From NCBI GenBank assembly GCA_024734495.1, contig JALMQS010000161.1, forward strand, positions 2,675,531-2,739,530: a stretch of DNA of 64,000 nt. Reading direction: 5' to 3'. A program made the translations under genes and the position numbers. The notes under the pieces were generated by a model. The model was not told the origin of the DNA. It did no database searches and saw only the letters and a list, made by a program, of their open reading frames with translations. Position 1 is the stretch's first letter; every line of letters begins with the position of its first letter. Below, one piece after another: positions 32,501 to 44,160 of the stretch. The DNA comes from Forficula auricularia. Its lineage: Eukaryota; Arthropoda; Insecta; Dermaptera; Forficulidae.

Positions 32501-34459
32501 CTTTATTTCAGTAGTTTTTTAGTTTTTTATAAAATTTTTGAAAATGACTAAACCAATTTTGATGAAATTTAATATTGTAATTAAGTACCTTGAGGACCAC
32601 AAAAAAGGTCATATAAAGTTTTTTGTAAAATTAAATTTTAAACTACTTCACCCTAGAATAAGATAGTACATTGGATAAAGTTTAGCAACGATCCGTTGCA
32701 GTTTATTTAAACTTTATTTCTCAAATCGTTCCTTGATAAGCAAGCATTTTTTGAGTTGATTCGGAAAAAAATTATTTCAATTTATTTATGCAAGATTACA
32801 ATTTAAAATACTTTCCCATTTTACATATGGTAAATTAAAAAATACTATTGCAAAAATAATGTAAAACTTGATTAAAAACAATTAACTTTTTTTCTTTTAT
32901 TTATTTTTTATAACCATCAACGACCTGTCAAATAGCGAATGAGTGATTTAATGACAGGCCTTTCATCTAAAATTCAGCTGTTCCTGGGTGGGTGTGTGAA
33001 TAAGTGAACACTTTCGGTGAACGGCACTCTAAACGTTAGGGAAGCTGGCAAATAGAGCTCTCTACATAGGTATAATAGGGGTAATCATTGACATGTCAAT
33101 AATGGAGTTCGAAAAATTCAATTCATTCTTTTTTTTATACCCCTATATGAATACAGTTATTAGATTATTAAATACTTTAATATATTGCCAGCTACTACTA
33201 GGGCTTCGGCTTAGAGTCACCTGGCCCCTACGAGAAGATTTTAAAAGTGTCTTCGAGAATTTCCGCTGATGTTCGGAACCTCTCGGGAGTCTACAAACAG
33301 CATCATTAGCATTTGATATATAACATAGATAGATATTATATATAGTGTTTCGTTTAAAAGAAACATTTTTTCAGTATACACCAGTCACTCAATTACGCCA
33401 TCGCTTTCAATCAATGATATCATTGTTTTCTTTTTCTGTTGGCCACCAAGTATCCTGGGAGAAATAGTTCTTTTAGGAAAACAGCATGAAATTTTATTAC
33501 GATTCGAAATACCAAACAAATCATAAGGGTACTTTTTGTTTCATTTATTTACGATCATTGTCTTTAATTTTAGCAAATTTTTTCTTTAGTCAAAACACTT
33601 GATTTTATTCTCAAATAATGATCAAGTCTTTTTGAAGTATTTTTCCTTGTGAAATATTTGAGGAATTTGTTGAATATTATTGTTAATTAATCGGCTAATT
33701 TGTAAATTATATTGTAAATTAAACTGCCTAATTTCAGTTATATGTGGAGAGGAGCCGACACCCGTTTCGGGTATGGCACTCGAAGAAGAAGAAGAATTTC
33801 AGTTAACTGGCACTCTAAAGTATTTTTATATACCATCCACTTTAATCAAAATATCAAGCATTAAATTCATGGAATAATAATCAACTAGTCGAATTAATTT
33901 AGGAAATATTGCGGTTATATTACTAAACTATTACCTAGGTAATAAATTTAACATTAATGTGAAGATGATTTTTTTCTCTGAACTTTCGCTAAGCTTATTT
34001 TCTTATAGTAGTTTGGTTCTTAATATTCTTTAAAATTCTATATTTACATACATAATATAATAACTGTTGACTGTAAAATACAAAGGGCTCTTAAAAGCTC
34101 ATTCAATGTTAATTATTGAACATAAATAATTTAATTAATAACAAACGATAAGGGATTGGTTAAAGATGAGGAATTTACCTACCTACTATTATTGATTGAC
34201 CCTGAATTAGGCATTTTAATTTAATATTTTTAGAGAGAAATAAATAAAAATTGCTTAAGAAATTACATTTGCATCGAGCCTCACGACACTCACGATTTTT
34301 TTTTCCTAATTTAATTCATCTGCCACCTTCAATTCTTTCAATCGCTTTGTTTCATATTCTACTATTCCATTCCGCCGAGTGAGTAAAATCCTTTCATTTC
34401 TTTAATTTTACTTGTTTAATCTTTAAAGGAATTATAAATAGTCATCATTGCTCCCTTTC
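32501..34459. other. Mostly unrecognised sequence with a LINE tail fragment
   Basis: At about 33745-33797 a phrase ending CACTCGAAGAAGAAGAAGAA looks like the GAA-rich 3' end of an RTE LINE. Text at 32520-32640 (AAACCAATTTTGATGAAATTT) resembles common arthropod repeat wording. No gene seen. Confidence 0.35.
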
Positions 34460-34467
34460 CACTAAAC

Positions 34468-35240
34468 CAGGGCTGGCCAACCTACGTGTCGCATGCGGTC
34501 CTCGGCGTCCTTACGCCCGGCCCGCGGTCATATAGGGCTTACGAATTGTGTTTTTTATTTAAAATGAGTATTTCAGAATGTATTTTAATTCGCATTAAAT
34601 TAATTAAAAGAAATAGTCATTGAAATTTGTTTATTATTTTAAAATAAGACTCGAAATATTGAAATATTGAAATGTTGTCGATGCATGTGACTTGAATAAT
34701 AATTTTGATAGAAACCTAGTTACCTTAAGAAAATGGTTCACTATGTGAAATTGATTGTGGGCAAAAAGAGAGGGGAGTGTATGATTAGAAAGATAGACCT
34801 TCTCCTGTTTGTTCTAGGTTATGCATTCAAATCAAACGCTCTGAAGTGCGGGTTGCATCATTAGGCGTTAAATATTAAAACTATGTTTTGGAATATCACT
34901 AAAAAAAAAATAATAATAATAATAATAATTTTGATAGTTAAAACTATTTTTAATTATGGTTATTACTTTACAAATACCTACATAATGTTGTTAGGTCATT
35001 CAAAGCATGTTTTCTTTTCGTATCTTGTAGTTGTAGTATTGTTTTTTCACATTTACACTAATTTAACACTTTCACTGTTCATTTGCATTCAATTACAATA
35101 AAAATCACTAAATTCGAAATCCGCTGTAAAGCTAGATCTCGAAAAAATATTTAAAAAAATTATTCTTATTTGTGTGCAGTCCTTGGAAATGTTTAGTTCG
35201 TCAATGCGGCCCGTGGTGGGATTTACGTCGGCTAGGCCTG
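34468..35240. mobile_element. hAT-like non-autonomous element
   Basis: Ends CAGGGCTGGCCAACCT and, inverted, CAGGCCTAGCCGACGT. Both ends carry GGCCCGCGG or GGCCCGTGG patches. Flanking octamers CACTAAAC (34460-34467) and AGCTAAAC (35241-35248) agree at 6 of 8 positions, as expected for a hAT 8-bp duplication. No transposase remains in the 773 bp. Confidence 0.75.
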
Positions 35241-35248
35241 AGCTAAAC

Positions 35249-35813
35249 GATACCTCTAGCAAGATTACAAATAAATAGTTCTTAATTAATACGTTTCTAT
35301 TACATTGTATAAATCGTATCTATGCTCAAATGTACAACCATCCACTTAGAGCTGGTCCAATTATGTCTGAATTTTTGTCTTCTCGATTAGTTTCTAGACT
35401 TTAACATTTGTTCCATTTAAACTTCTGCCCCGATTAACCGGAATCTACTATATTTAAATTCATCATGATATTATCTTTTGTAAGAAAGAAAAGAAAAAAA
35501 AATCTTGGTGTGGAATCGATTATTCTTTTGCGCGGAAAGTTTATCGAAACTTCTAGAGAAGAGAATGAGATGGAAAAAACTCCATTTTATTTTGAAATTC
35601 ACTAAATATTAAAAATTAAAATCTTTTTCAGTACCCCAAAAATTTTCATATTCATGTGAGTAAAAATAAAATCGTGGCCGCTTATTTTAATTAAAAATCA
35701 AGTTACAAACACTCATGTTTTTATTTTTAGTCATGTGAATAAATAATTTTTCAAAGAAAAAAGTAATTTTCAATTTTTAGTAAAATAATAGCCTGTTGTT
35801 ATTTTTTAATTTT
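35249..35813. other. A+T-rich sequence, nothing recognised
   Basis: No features found. Confidence 0.4.
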
Positions 35814-35827
35814 AGTTCAATAGGTAT

Positions 35828-36027
35828 TTTTTTTTTTTTTTTTTTTTTTTTTGGCTTTTCGGCCTTTCTAGCCATAAGCCATTTACGATACTATTTATTT
35901 TATTTAAATTTGTCCCTACCTCGCGGGTCAGATTTTAGCCGGATGCCTCGAGTCGGATTCGAACCCGGTTAGCAGGAAAACTTGGTTAGCAGGAACACAC
36001 GCTACCACCTAGCCTATCCGACCCCCC
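35828..36027 (-). mobile_element. tRNA-derived SINE, minus strand
   Basis: On the minus strand it runs from a tRNA-like head (A-box-like TAGGCTAGGTGGTAGCG, B-box GGGTTCGAATCC) through a short body to a poly-A tail, seen as the T run at 35828-35852. It is bounded by a perfect 14-bp duplication AGTTCAATAGGTAT (35814-35827 and 36028-36041), so it is probably recent. A direct duplication of GGTTAGCAGGAA lies inside the head. Confidence 0.9.
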
Positions 36028-36124
36028 AGTTCAATAGGTATACATTTTCTTTCCGATTTTAATAATGACAATAAACCAGGGAATTTCTTGTTTATTTTTT
36101 AAAGTTTAAATTTCATTTTTTTTT

Positions 36125-36690
36125 GGATTGGCCGAGTGTATAGAGTCCTTACCTACTAATCATCAAGCCCGCCCGTATGGAAATAGATAGATTTTCGAAA
36201 TATATTTTTTATATAATTTTAGAAAATATATTAAAAATACAAATTTTTTGTGCTAAATTTATATAAAGTTTATGTTTTTTATATATTAATATAATTATAT
36301 TTTAAGAATATATAGAAAACATAAACTTTATATAAATTTAACACACGAATTTTATATTTTTAATATATTTTCTAAAATATATAAAAATATATATTTCGAA
36401 AATCTATTTATTTCCATACGGGTGGGTTCAAGCCCAGCTCATCGCAAAAATTTAACAGGCTATAATCTCTCCCCTACACCGATTCACACCCACTCACTCG
36501 CACACATAACACATATATATCAATATATAAATCTCAATTTAATGAGAATTGTTCCCGAGGCTATTCAAAATGAATACATGTTCTCTTTTCAAGAAGATTT
36601 ACTCAACAGCAGTGGGTCAAAATTTGACTACAAGATTCTACCCAGGAAACCAGACAAATCAGAGAGACCAATTTGAATAAAAGTATGATT
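36125..36690 (+). mobile_element. tRNA-derived SINE, interrupted
   Basis: The head starts ATTGGCCGAGTGTATAGAGT (A box) and resumes at GGGTTCAAGCCC (B box, 36424-36435). A 250-bp palindrome separates the two. The body (CACCGATTCACACCCACTCA) resembles the SINE at 17640. The tail segment AAGATTCTACCCAGGAAACC recurs at about 5440 and 53275, and the 3' end has GATT repeats. Confidence 0.75.
36172..36422. mobile_element. Palindromic element inserted in the SINE
   Basis: Ends CCCGTATGGAAATA and TATTTCCATACGGG. The whole 251 bp is an imperfect palindrome centred near 36297. It lies between the A and B boxes of the SINE. The target-site duplication cannot be separated from the GC-rich junction. Hammerhead-like cores are absent. 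Confidence 0.8.
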
Positions 36691-37499
36691 GATTGATGAT
36701 CAAAGGATGCTCGTCATAACACCAATGGACCGATACCAATTGCAAATCAACTGGGGAATTGATGTGGAATTTAGATGGTCTCTAGCTCTAATCTAATTTT
36801 GTCAATGAAACAATTGCGCCTCGGGGCGAAATACAAATGCACTAGCAATATCCGGTGTTAGCGTAGTGGGGTGCGATGTGCACACTCAAGGGGACATTAC
36901 GTGACTCAAGAGTTCGTAGAAAAGAGACCTTTCGTGTTGCAATTGAATACAGAGAGCTCGAGTTCAAGTTTTTATTTAATGCTTTCTACAATTTATGATT
37001 ACCCGCTTAGAATAGATATGGTTTGACAGGGGGTCGAGGGGTGATTGGGAGGTAGAGTGCGTGAACAACAGTATTAAAACTCTCATATATAGTTTATATA
37101 TACGAGTATTATCTACCCTTCTAGGAGATTGACGTCACGTGACGGAAAGATCTAGATTTAAGAGAGCTATTTTACAATTTTTAAATATAGGATTGTAAAC
37201 TATTTAAGTGGAACCAGAAAATAGTATGACTTCCGTTTTAAAAGTACTTTCGATAAGAGTTAAAATTTTAAACATATCTGTTTTGGTAATACCGACATCA
37301 ATTCTTAGTAGAGATAACGTCATCAAAGAAATATATTCTTAATAAACTTTCCTTCGAAAATAAAAAAAAAAGCTAGAGCTATTATAGTTAGACCAAATCA
37401 TTCAGGTATTCAGCATCAAATGAATATCTTATTTTTCAGTTTTTAATTAGTAAGAAAAGTATGAGAGATCTAGTCCAGTTCCTAAGTTAAGCAACCGTC
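36691..37499. other. Unique sequence, possibly functional non-coding
   Basis: The part 36700-36960 is the least A+T-rich unique DNA of this area (GCGCCTCGGGGCGAAATAC, CCGGTGTTAGCGTAGTGG) and has no transposon termini. No ORF convinces. Confidence 0.3.
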
Positions 37500-37502
37500 T
37501 AA

Positions 37503-37709
37503 GGGCCAGTTGTATGTCGGTTGGTAAAGTCTTTGTAAATGTTGACAAAGGGTAAAACCTTAGAATTCACCCTGTACCCGGCCTGATGGCCAATCTGATG
37601 ACACGCGCTTTCATCTGATTGACCATCGCACCGGGCACAAAGTGAATTCTAAGGTTTTACCCTTTGTCAACTTTTACAAAGACTTTACCAACCGACATAC
37701 AATTGGCCC
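37503..37709. mobile_element. Palindromic MITE, TAA-flanked (PIF/Harbinger-like)
   Basis: A 207-bp element between TAA (37500-37502) and TAA (37710-37712). Ends GGGCCAGTTGTATGTCGG and CCGACATACAATTGGCCC pair for about 80 bp. The 3-bp TAA duplication suggests PIF/Harbinger; there is no transposase. Confidence 0.8.
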
Positions 37710-37712
37710 TAA

Positions 37713-39639
37713 GTGATCATCGAATATCAGTTGTTCTAATTGACAGTTCTTTGATAGCCTAAATGTTCACATCATTATGATCTTTCTAAAAATAATACAA
37801 ATCCATGAGCTATCTTTTTTTTTCGGAAATCCATCATCTTCTGACTATGTAATTAAAAATTAAATCTACCGAATTATTTATAGCTAAATGATCTTCTAAC
37901 TCTTGGTGCACTTCATCTATTATAGAAGGACCTAATTCCCAGTTATGATCTTTCTAAATGTTATTGGACTGATCAATCCAGAGTTGGCTCAATAAGTAGA
38001 TTAAATCTCATCAACACTAATCTAAATTTCATCATCACCATTATCCTCGATTCTCTTAATCTGAATTTGATCATCACCGTGATCCTCATTTGTAATGTTT
38101 TCTATATTTCAAAGGCATTGCTTAATGCAGTCATTGACTGGTTTGTTTATTAAGGTCTTGTAAAACTCCCTGATATCTTTTACTATCAGCTAAATTAGTT
38201 TAAATACAATTACTCTTAAAACATAGTATCCTAAGCTATTCTCAATTTTTCCTAAAAGGTCATTCATTCTTTTTTACTTTTGGGCATAGCAACATATATG
38301 ATTGCAACCTGCTAATGTTTTATTTAAAAATAGTACCAGAAATACAGCGACTCTCTAAATAAAACTTCCCTAAATAATTTATGATAAAGAATATTAATAA
38401 TATTAATAATAAATAATAAACTTATTTCTCTGGATTTGTTCACTAAATTTTGAGGATATTCGGTGAATGACTCATCTGTCGCTTTGGGGTAGATTATTAT
38501 TTGTTAGTTTAATGTATTACTAGTGAAAATTAGTTGACCAAAGCGAATTTCCATTGAATCGGCCAAAGGTATGTTTGTTTATTTGCTGAGTTCAAATACG
38601 CGGGTCATCTTACATCTGGCGACGATGTTCGTGATGTCCATTTCGGATGGTCACTCGTTATTAATGTTTCTTGTTTGTTAATAGTTTAACTTGTTTAGTT
38701 GGCTGTTGACCTGTTGTTTTCTCATTGAAACGTGAAACTTGTTCGGAGTTTACCTTTATTCTTTCTCCTTCAAGTTAGATAATGGCGGCGTGGTGGGCCA
38801 ATATTAACAAACAAAGAACAGAGCAGAATAAAAATTGGTTTTCATATTGATTCTTAAGAACATAAAAGAAGCAATATATGTTCACTTAAGCTTAGTTGTT
38901 TTTTATTTATTTATTTTTATTTTTATTGTAAGTGCATTTGAGGCAGGATAAAGGAACAAAGTCCCCGGGAACAGGATATTCGTTCAATTCAAAAAGTAAT
39001 GAGAAAAGAGGAAGTTATGGACCAGTTGGACAGCATATGAGATAAGAAAATTTCAATTACTCAAAATACACCATATTAGACTTTTCTTTGATTTTATTTT
39101 TTATTTCTTATCAGCAACATTAATTTAATTTATACTACCTTCATTATTTACTCGAGTTTGGCATTTAAAAACACTTAGTTGAAAAATTTTGAATTTAGGG
39201 TTTCACTATGGGTATAATAAGTATAATAAAAATAGAATAGAATAACAATTTATTTATCTAACCATACAAGATTTGTTCTCTTAGACTTTTCTTACAGATA
39301 ACATAGACATATTTGAATCATCGTCATAAATTAATTTTCCCGAAGACTGATTTGTTACATCTACTTTTTAAATCACAATCTTTTAGACTAACAAAATACT
39401 GAAATTTTCAGATGATTTTAGAATGTCCAAAGATTTGGTCTGAGATGAATTTTTTTTTGACTATTTATTTTTTCTCAGAGATTAAGAAATAATTTCATTG
39501 TAGGAAACCATTATTAATTATTTGTTGTGATTATTTTTTTGTCTTTCAATTTAAAATTGAAACTAATAAAGGGTTTTAACTCTTCTGAATTTGTGCCATT
39601 TGAAAACATTCAACTTGACCTTTCTATGAGACGACTAAC
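37713..39639. other. Mostly unique sequence, nothing recognised
   Basis: The part 38560-38800 is less A+T-rich, has a forkhead-like GTTTGTTTATTTGC, and lacks transposon signs. No gene signature. Confidence 0.35.
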
Positions 39640-39651
39640 TAACTAATTTTA

Positions 39652-39796
39652 TTGAAGGAGACAATAAAAGAGTGTGTCTTCTGCTGGAATTATAAATTTT
39701 ATTTATTTATAACGATAATTCCAGCAAAAGACATACTCTTTTATTGTCTCCTTCAATATATAAAAATTCTGCTACTCTCGGCAAAAACTTTCAATT
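39652..39796. mobile_element. PLE-like family A, core-less copy (A3)
   Basis: Flanked by a 12-bp perfect duplication TAACTAATTTTA (39640-39651 and 39797-39808). Two arms of about 50 bp meet directly at TTATAACGATAATTCC, so the hammerhead cores are missing. The family A tail (CTGCTACTCTCGGCAAAAAC) is on the right. Confidence 0.9.
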
Positions 39797-39808
39797 TAAC
39801 TAATTTTA

Positions 39809-40565
39809 ATTTCCCATAAGTTCATAAGCGATGATTTTTTGTTTTTGCTTGGCAAAAGATAAAAATATAACCTGAAAAATTTTCTGCAACCATCACTATA
39901 TCATCCGTGAGAAAGATTCTACCTTTATTAATAATTTTTCTTTACAGTCGGTTTTTCTTGTAATATGGAATGTTTTAAAGCGCTCAAGTCTGAGAAATTG
40001 AAGCGCCTCGGTTTTGAATTTCGACTTTAAAAGCCCTTTAAAAAATTTGTTAACGTTTTAGTTGTTTTATAGAAACCCATCCATTTATATATTGCTAGAA
40101 AATGTATTTATTCTAAATCAGAGACAATAGAAAACGCCTCGGGACATAAATTTGAACACCTCGTGAAACATTTTTTTTTCTACGAAAAACGAATTGTTGA
40201 TATTTTCCCTCTTGGGAACAAAAAATACATCCCCACACATAGATTCGTTTTTCTCCAAAAGTGGTGGGCAACACGTGGGCCGCGTGTCTCAATAATTTTT
40301 CTTTTTCTCCTTGTTTTTTCACCCTGTTGAAGTTATCGATCTTCTCTAATTAATTGTTCTCAAATAGGTAGGTGATTTTCTCAAATCGCTATCAATCAAT
40401 GCTTTGACTCTCATTAATCTAATCAATAAAAAAAATATAATATTTTTAAAACCTAATTAGCAAACCATTTAATTTGATGAGAGAAGCTATTTAACATTTT
40501 ACTACCACTGTGTTAAATATTTAAAATATTTTGTTAAACCGTTATAGAATACCAATGACAATGGA
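39809..40565. other. Unrecognised sequence with a hAT scrap
   Basis: Around 40258-40290, GTGGTGGGCAACACGTGGGCC resembles hAT terminal text but is isolated. The minus-strand frame at 40113-40322 covers it and is not a gene. Confidence 0.4.
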
Positions 40566-40760
40566 GAGTCGGGTTGTCAGTGCTGGCTAAGGCACTGGGT
40601 CCGCTTCAGCATCGTTGATGACGATGTTCAAGCGGGAGGCCCGGGTTCGAGCTTGGCTAGCATATAAAATTTCGAACGGCTAAAATTCGGCTCCCTCACT
40701 AACCCTACTAACACTTTACTGATGGGCTTTGTTCCCGATGACAATAAATAAATAAAAAAA
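40566..40760 (+). mobile_element. tRNA-derived SINE
   Basis: Head with GTGCTGGCTAAGGCACTGGG and a long arm (GCTTCAGCATCGTTGATGACG), a B-box GGGTTCGAGCTT, body CTCCCTCACTAACCCTACTA, and an A-rich tail (about 40741-40762). ATGACAAT occurs at both ends, but this may belong to the element. Confidence 0.75.
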
Positions 40761-40762
40761 AA

Positions 40763-42684
40763 AACAATTACAAATTAATTAATTACTAAAATAAAAAACT
40801 TAAGTCATGTTTCTTCTGAGGAAGGCTCTAGTGTATTTTAAATCAATCTATTTCCATCAAGCAGAAGACAACCTCATTGATTTCTCTTATAAAAATATTT
40901 GTTTTATAATTTTATATAATTTTTCATTCTTCTATTCACAATCTTCAAATTTTCTATTGATTAATTGAAGTTTGAATAGAAGAATGAAAAATTATTGTAT
41001 ACATAAGTATTTTTATACAATCGAGCATATTTAATTATAATTATTATGAAAAAATAACAAAATTGTTACTAATTTCTAAGAAAAACTATTTCCATTATTT
41101 TTTAGTTTCTGTTAAAATAATAATAGGAGTACGATTAGTATGGCAATCTGAATCTTTTTTTCTAAGTCTGGACCTAAGTGCACATATCTTTTGAAGAAGA
41201 AGTGTTCTATATTATTGTTTGTTGTCGAGTGAAAGATAAATGAGTTAATGTACTGTAATGAAACAGTACAAGAAAAGGCTGATTGCATTTTATGACTAGC
41301 CGAGTTCAACTCTGTAAAACTCCGTCCGACATTGGTTTAGACGAGAATACACGAAAACGGTTGGTAGATAATAATCAATGTTGTTGACTAATCACAAATA
41401 GAAACAGTCCCATCTTTTAGAGAAAACAAGTCATTTGGAACCCTATCAATTTGATATACATATAAATGATCTAATAAAAAATAAATGATTATATTATGGC
41501 TAGCAGAATACAACCACATGACTGTTCGGTAGTAGCAGTTTTATTAATTAAAATAAAAATGTCACAATAAATGTGTATTAATAATTTAAAGAAATAATTA
41601 GTAATGTCATAAAAAAGTCCACAATTTTTACATTTTTATTTTTTCTCAGATTCTTTGACTGTCTGCACAAAATCTTATAATTAAAATTTGACGTTCTATT
41701 GAATATTATTTTTGATATTTTATTTGTGATTGAATATTTAATAAATTAATAAATTATCAGGGAGAATTTAAATTTAAATTAAAAAATATATAATGTAAGC
41801 ATCAAAGAAAAATCTTACTACTAATATTAGCGAAAATCAGCAACCGGATTTTCCCCGTAAGAATGTTTGTTATTCACCTATGGGGACCGCCTCAAGCAGC
41901 TGATAATAAACATTAGAGTGTGAATATGCATTGAATTATTAATTCTTCATATCTTGAATACATCTAGGTGTGTCGCATTTATGATGATTTTCGCCAATTA
42001 TCTAAATCAAAGACTAATTTCTGTATCTCACACAATGTCAAAACTAAAATGTATAAAATAAAAATATAGGTATAAAAAACGGTATTATTTCAATACACTA
42101 AAAAAAAAATATTTTTTTATTTCACTACCGGAAAAAAGTTCATACTCAAAGTGTGGAATTCAATTAAAAACCCACACTTTTAGTCGTGTCTGTTTGTATT
42201 TAAAATTGTTGAATATTAAAAAAAATATTTTCTTATTTTTAAAGTATTTTGAATTAAAAGCAAGTTTTTAAATATATTTTTTATTTATAAATCTCACCCT
42301 GTGGTGGTGGATAGGCTGTCGGTATATCATTACAAATTATTAATTATCCATCCATTTACGATGTTTAAATATTTATTATTAGAAGCTGATTAAAAACAAG
42401 AGGAGTTTAATTATAATGTTGGATAAAATTAGATCCATTGTCCTAATCCCAGAATGGGAAATTCATATTTTATGTTAATGATTTATTGTATCAAAATCAG
42501 AAGGGAGGACAGAGACATGGACAAGAGATAGGTAATGGAAAAACTCAATTAACGAAATAAAAAAACAAAAAAAAAAAATATTTCATTTATACATATATGA
42601 GATACTACCATCATATGAATAAATTAGTAGGTTATAATTTTAGTTTCGAATTTTTATTGAATTAATCAGTTTATGCTATATTAA
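40763..42684. other. A+T-rich sequence, nothing recognised
   Basis: A short inverted repeat at about 40918-41006 has arms TTTTTCATTCTTCTATTCA and its complement. The frame at 41112-41309 is not recognisable. Confidence 0.4.
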
Positions 42685-42921
42685 TCTCTACGTGACGGAC
42701 CACTTAAATTGGCCAATACGTTTGACCCCATGACTTCGAGAAACTGGAACTCTCTCTCGGCCTCCGTCACTTATAACCTTCAATCCTTCAAAATTCGGGT
42801 GCACATACACCTACGCCCTCCACTTTTTCTCCATCTATCCTCTATCTCTTCAGTAATGCAGAGATCTTTCGAGATTCATAGTGGCCGAATCTTCTCTCAT
42901 TCGGTTACATTAAAAAAATAA
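42685..42921 (+). pseudogene. LINE reverse-transcriptase C-terminal fragment
   Basis: The frame is open from just after a stop at 42682-42684. It reads L-A-N-T-F-D-P-M-T-S-R-N-W-N-S-L-S and later S-F-K-I-R-V-H-I-H-L-R. The pattern in which an aromatic-rich block is followed by W-N-S-L-P/S, then S-F-K and H-L, is the usual extreme C-terminus of non-LTR retrotransposon reverse transcriptases of the jockey/CR1/I type. About 60 residues are convincing; those after about 42860 may be read-through. It lacks the W-C-W-R-R block of the RTE fragment at 1040, so it is a different LINE type. Its 3' UTR continues into the arm of the large palindrome at 42885-43513. Non-functional fragment; clade uncertain. 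Confidence 0.6.
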
Positions 42922-43513
42922 AGCTTAAATTCTGATGCGTAACTTCTTATTGCTATGTTGGAAAATGCTTAACCTCTTCTACCCCCAACTCCTAAACTTC
43001 CCTGATAATCAAGTTTTGTTAAGGGAGAATGGTGTGGGTCTTGGTGAAACATTTTAAATAAAGAAAAGAAAATTTTGAAAAATTTTAGAAACTTTTTAAA
43101 ATTTAACATATAAAATACTAGGTAGGTTTCACAAAAATAAAAGATAAAATGCTTGAACTCTAAATATATTTCGGGGTATAAGCCCATCTTCAGGAGTTCA
43201 CAGAGGTAATTTATCCCCGAAATATATAGAGAGTCGTGCTAAACAAGCATTTTATTTTTTATTTTTGTGAAACCTACCTAGTATTTTATATGTTAAATTT
43301 TAAAAAGTTTCTAAAATTTTTCAAAATTTTCTTTGCTTTATTTTAAATGTTTCATCAAGACCCACACCATTCTCCCTTAACAAGACTTGATTATCAGGGA
43401 AGTTTAGGAGTTGGGGGTAGAAGAGGTTAAACATTTTCCAACATAGCAATAAGAAGTTACGCATCAGAATTTAAGCTTTATTTTTTTAATGTAACCGAAT
43501 GCAAGAAGATTGT
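42885..43513. mobile_element. 630-bp palindrome: LINE 3' end plus PLE-like family F (F2)
   Basis: Near-perfect arms of about 300 bp meet around 43200. Each arm has LINE 3' sequence outside (about 42885-43110 and its mirror) and family F arm sequence (ACTAGGTAGGTTTCAC) inside. The LINE continues only on the left, so the inverted duplication captured flanking DNA. Beyond the right end, 43514-43570 repeats the 43285-43330 text in direct orientation. Confidence 0.85.
43155..43199 (-). ncRNA. Hammerhead-like motif, family F2 left arm
   Basis: On the minus strand: GAACTC, CTGAAGA, extra T, GGGC-TTATA-CCCC, GAAATATATTTA, GAGTTC. Stem I GAACTC/GAGTTC has six pairs. The stem III region AATATATT is self-complementary. 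The candidate cleavage site is after UUA. Confidence 0.55.
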
Positions 43514-44091
43514 AGTATTTTATATTTTAAAATTTAAAAAGTTTCTAAAATTTTCTTTACTTTACTGAAAATCAAGGTTCTAGAGCACAACATTAAGGTA
43601 TATAAAATTAGAAAATACAATTTTTAGAATGAATAACTGGTGATGTCATACAATTAGTTTTTGTGACGTCACGCGAGATACCACCCTGTAATTTTTATAT
43701 AAATAATTTACATTTTTGTGATTAATTTATTAATTTCTTTTTTCTCTCTTTTGTTTCAGGTGAGTCATCTCATTAGAAAATAGAATTTGATATAAATACC
43801 CGAATAAGGTAACTTTTTAATATTACATTTTTTTTTCGAAGGGTTATGATAAATGTGAATCACAAAATACATAAATAAATAAAAGCATAGCATTAGCATC
43901 AAAATGGTCTTTAACAATCAAGTTAAAACCAAGAAAGGAATTTTATTTATTTAATTTTATTAATTTTTGAAAAGCGATTCGATTCCCACGCGCTTGCTTG
44001 TTGATAGCTCAAGTTACAATATTATTACATAACTTATTCAAATTTTCTGTGCCTCGTTTAAAGGGTAGATTAAGCAATACGTCCTTCTCAC
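43514..44091. other. Unrecognised sequence around a splice-like site
   Basis: Apart from the recursive-splice-like motif at 43734-43766 and the direct repeat at 43514-43570 nothing is recognised. Confidence 0.35.
43734..43766 (+). promoter_or_regulatory. Candidate recursive splice site (acceptor fused to donor)
   Basis: A pyrimidine tract of about 23 bases (43734-43756) leads into TTTGTTTCAG (AG at 43758-43759), followed at once by GTGAGT (43760-43765). TTAAT-type branch-point candidates lie 10-30 bp upstream. Such an abutting 3' and 5' splice site is the signature of zero-length exons used in stepwise removal of very long introns. Inference from one motif; no flanking exon is visible. Confidence 0.5.
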
Positions 44092-44160
44092 ATTTTTTAG
44101 GGTTCCGTTTAAAAAGCAAAACGGGAGCTTATTATTGTCTGTCCGTCTGTCAAAGCAATG
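44092..44160 (+). repeat. Dispersed AGGGTTCC repeat (R4), copy 2
   Basis: TTTTTTAGGGTTCCGTTTAAA then TTGTCTGTCCGTCTGTCAAAG. Counterpart of 13755-13840. Confidence 0.5.
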
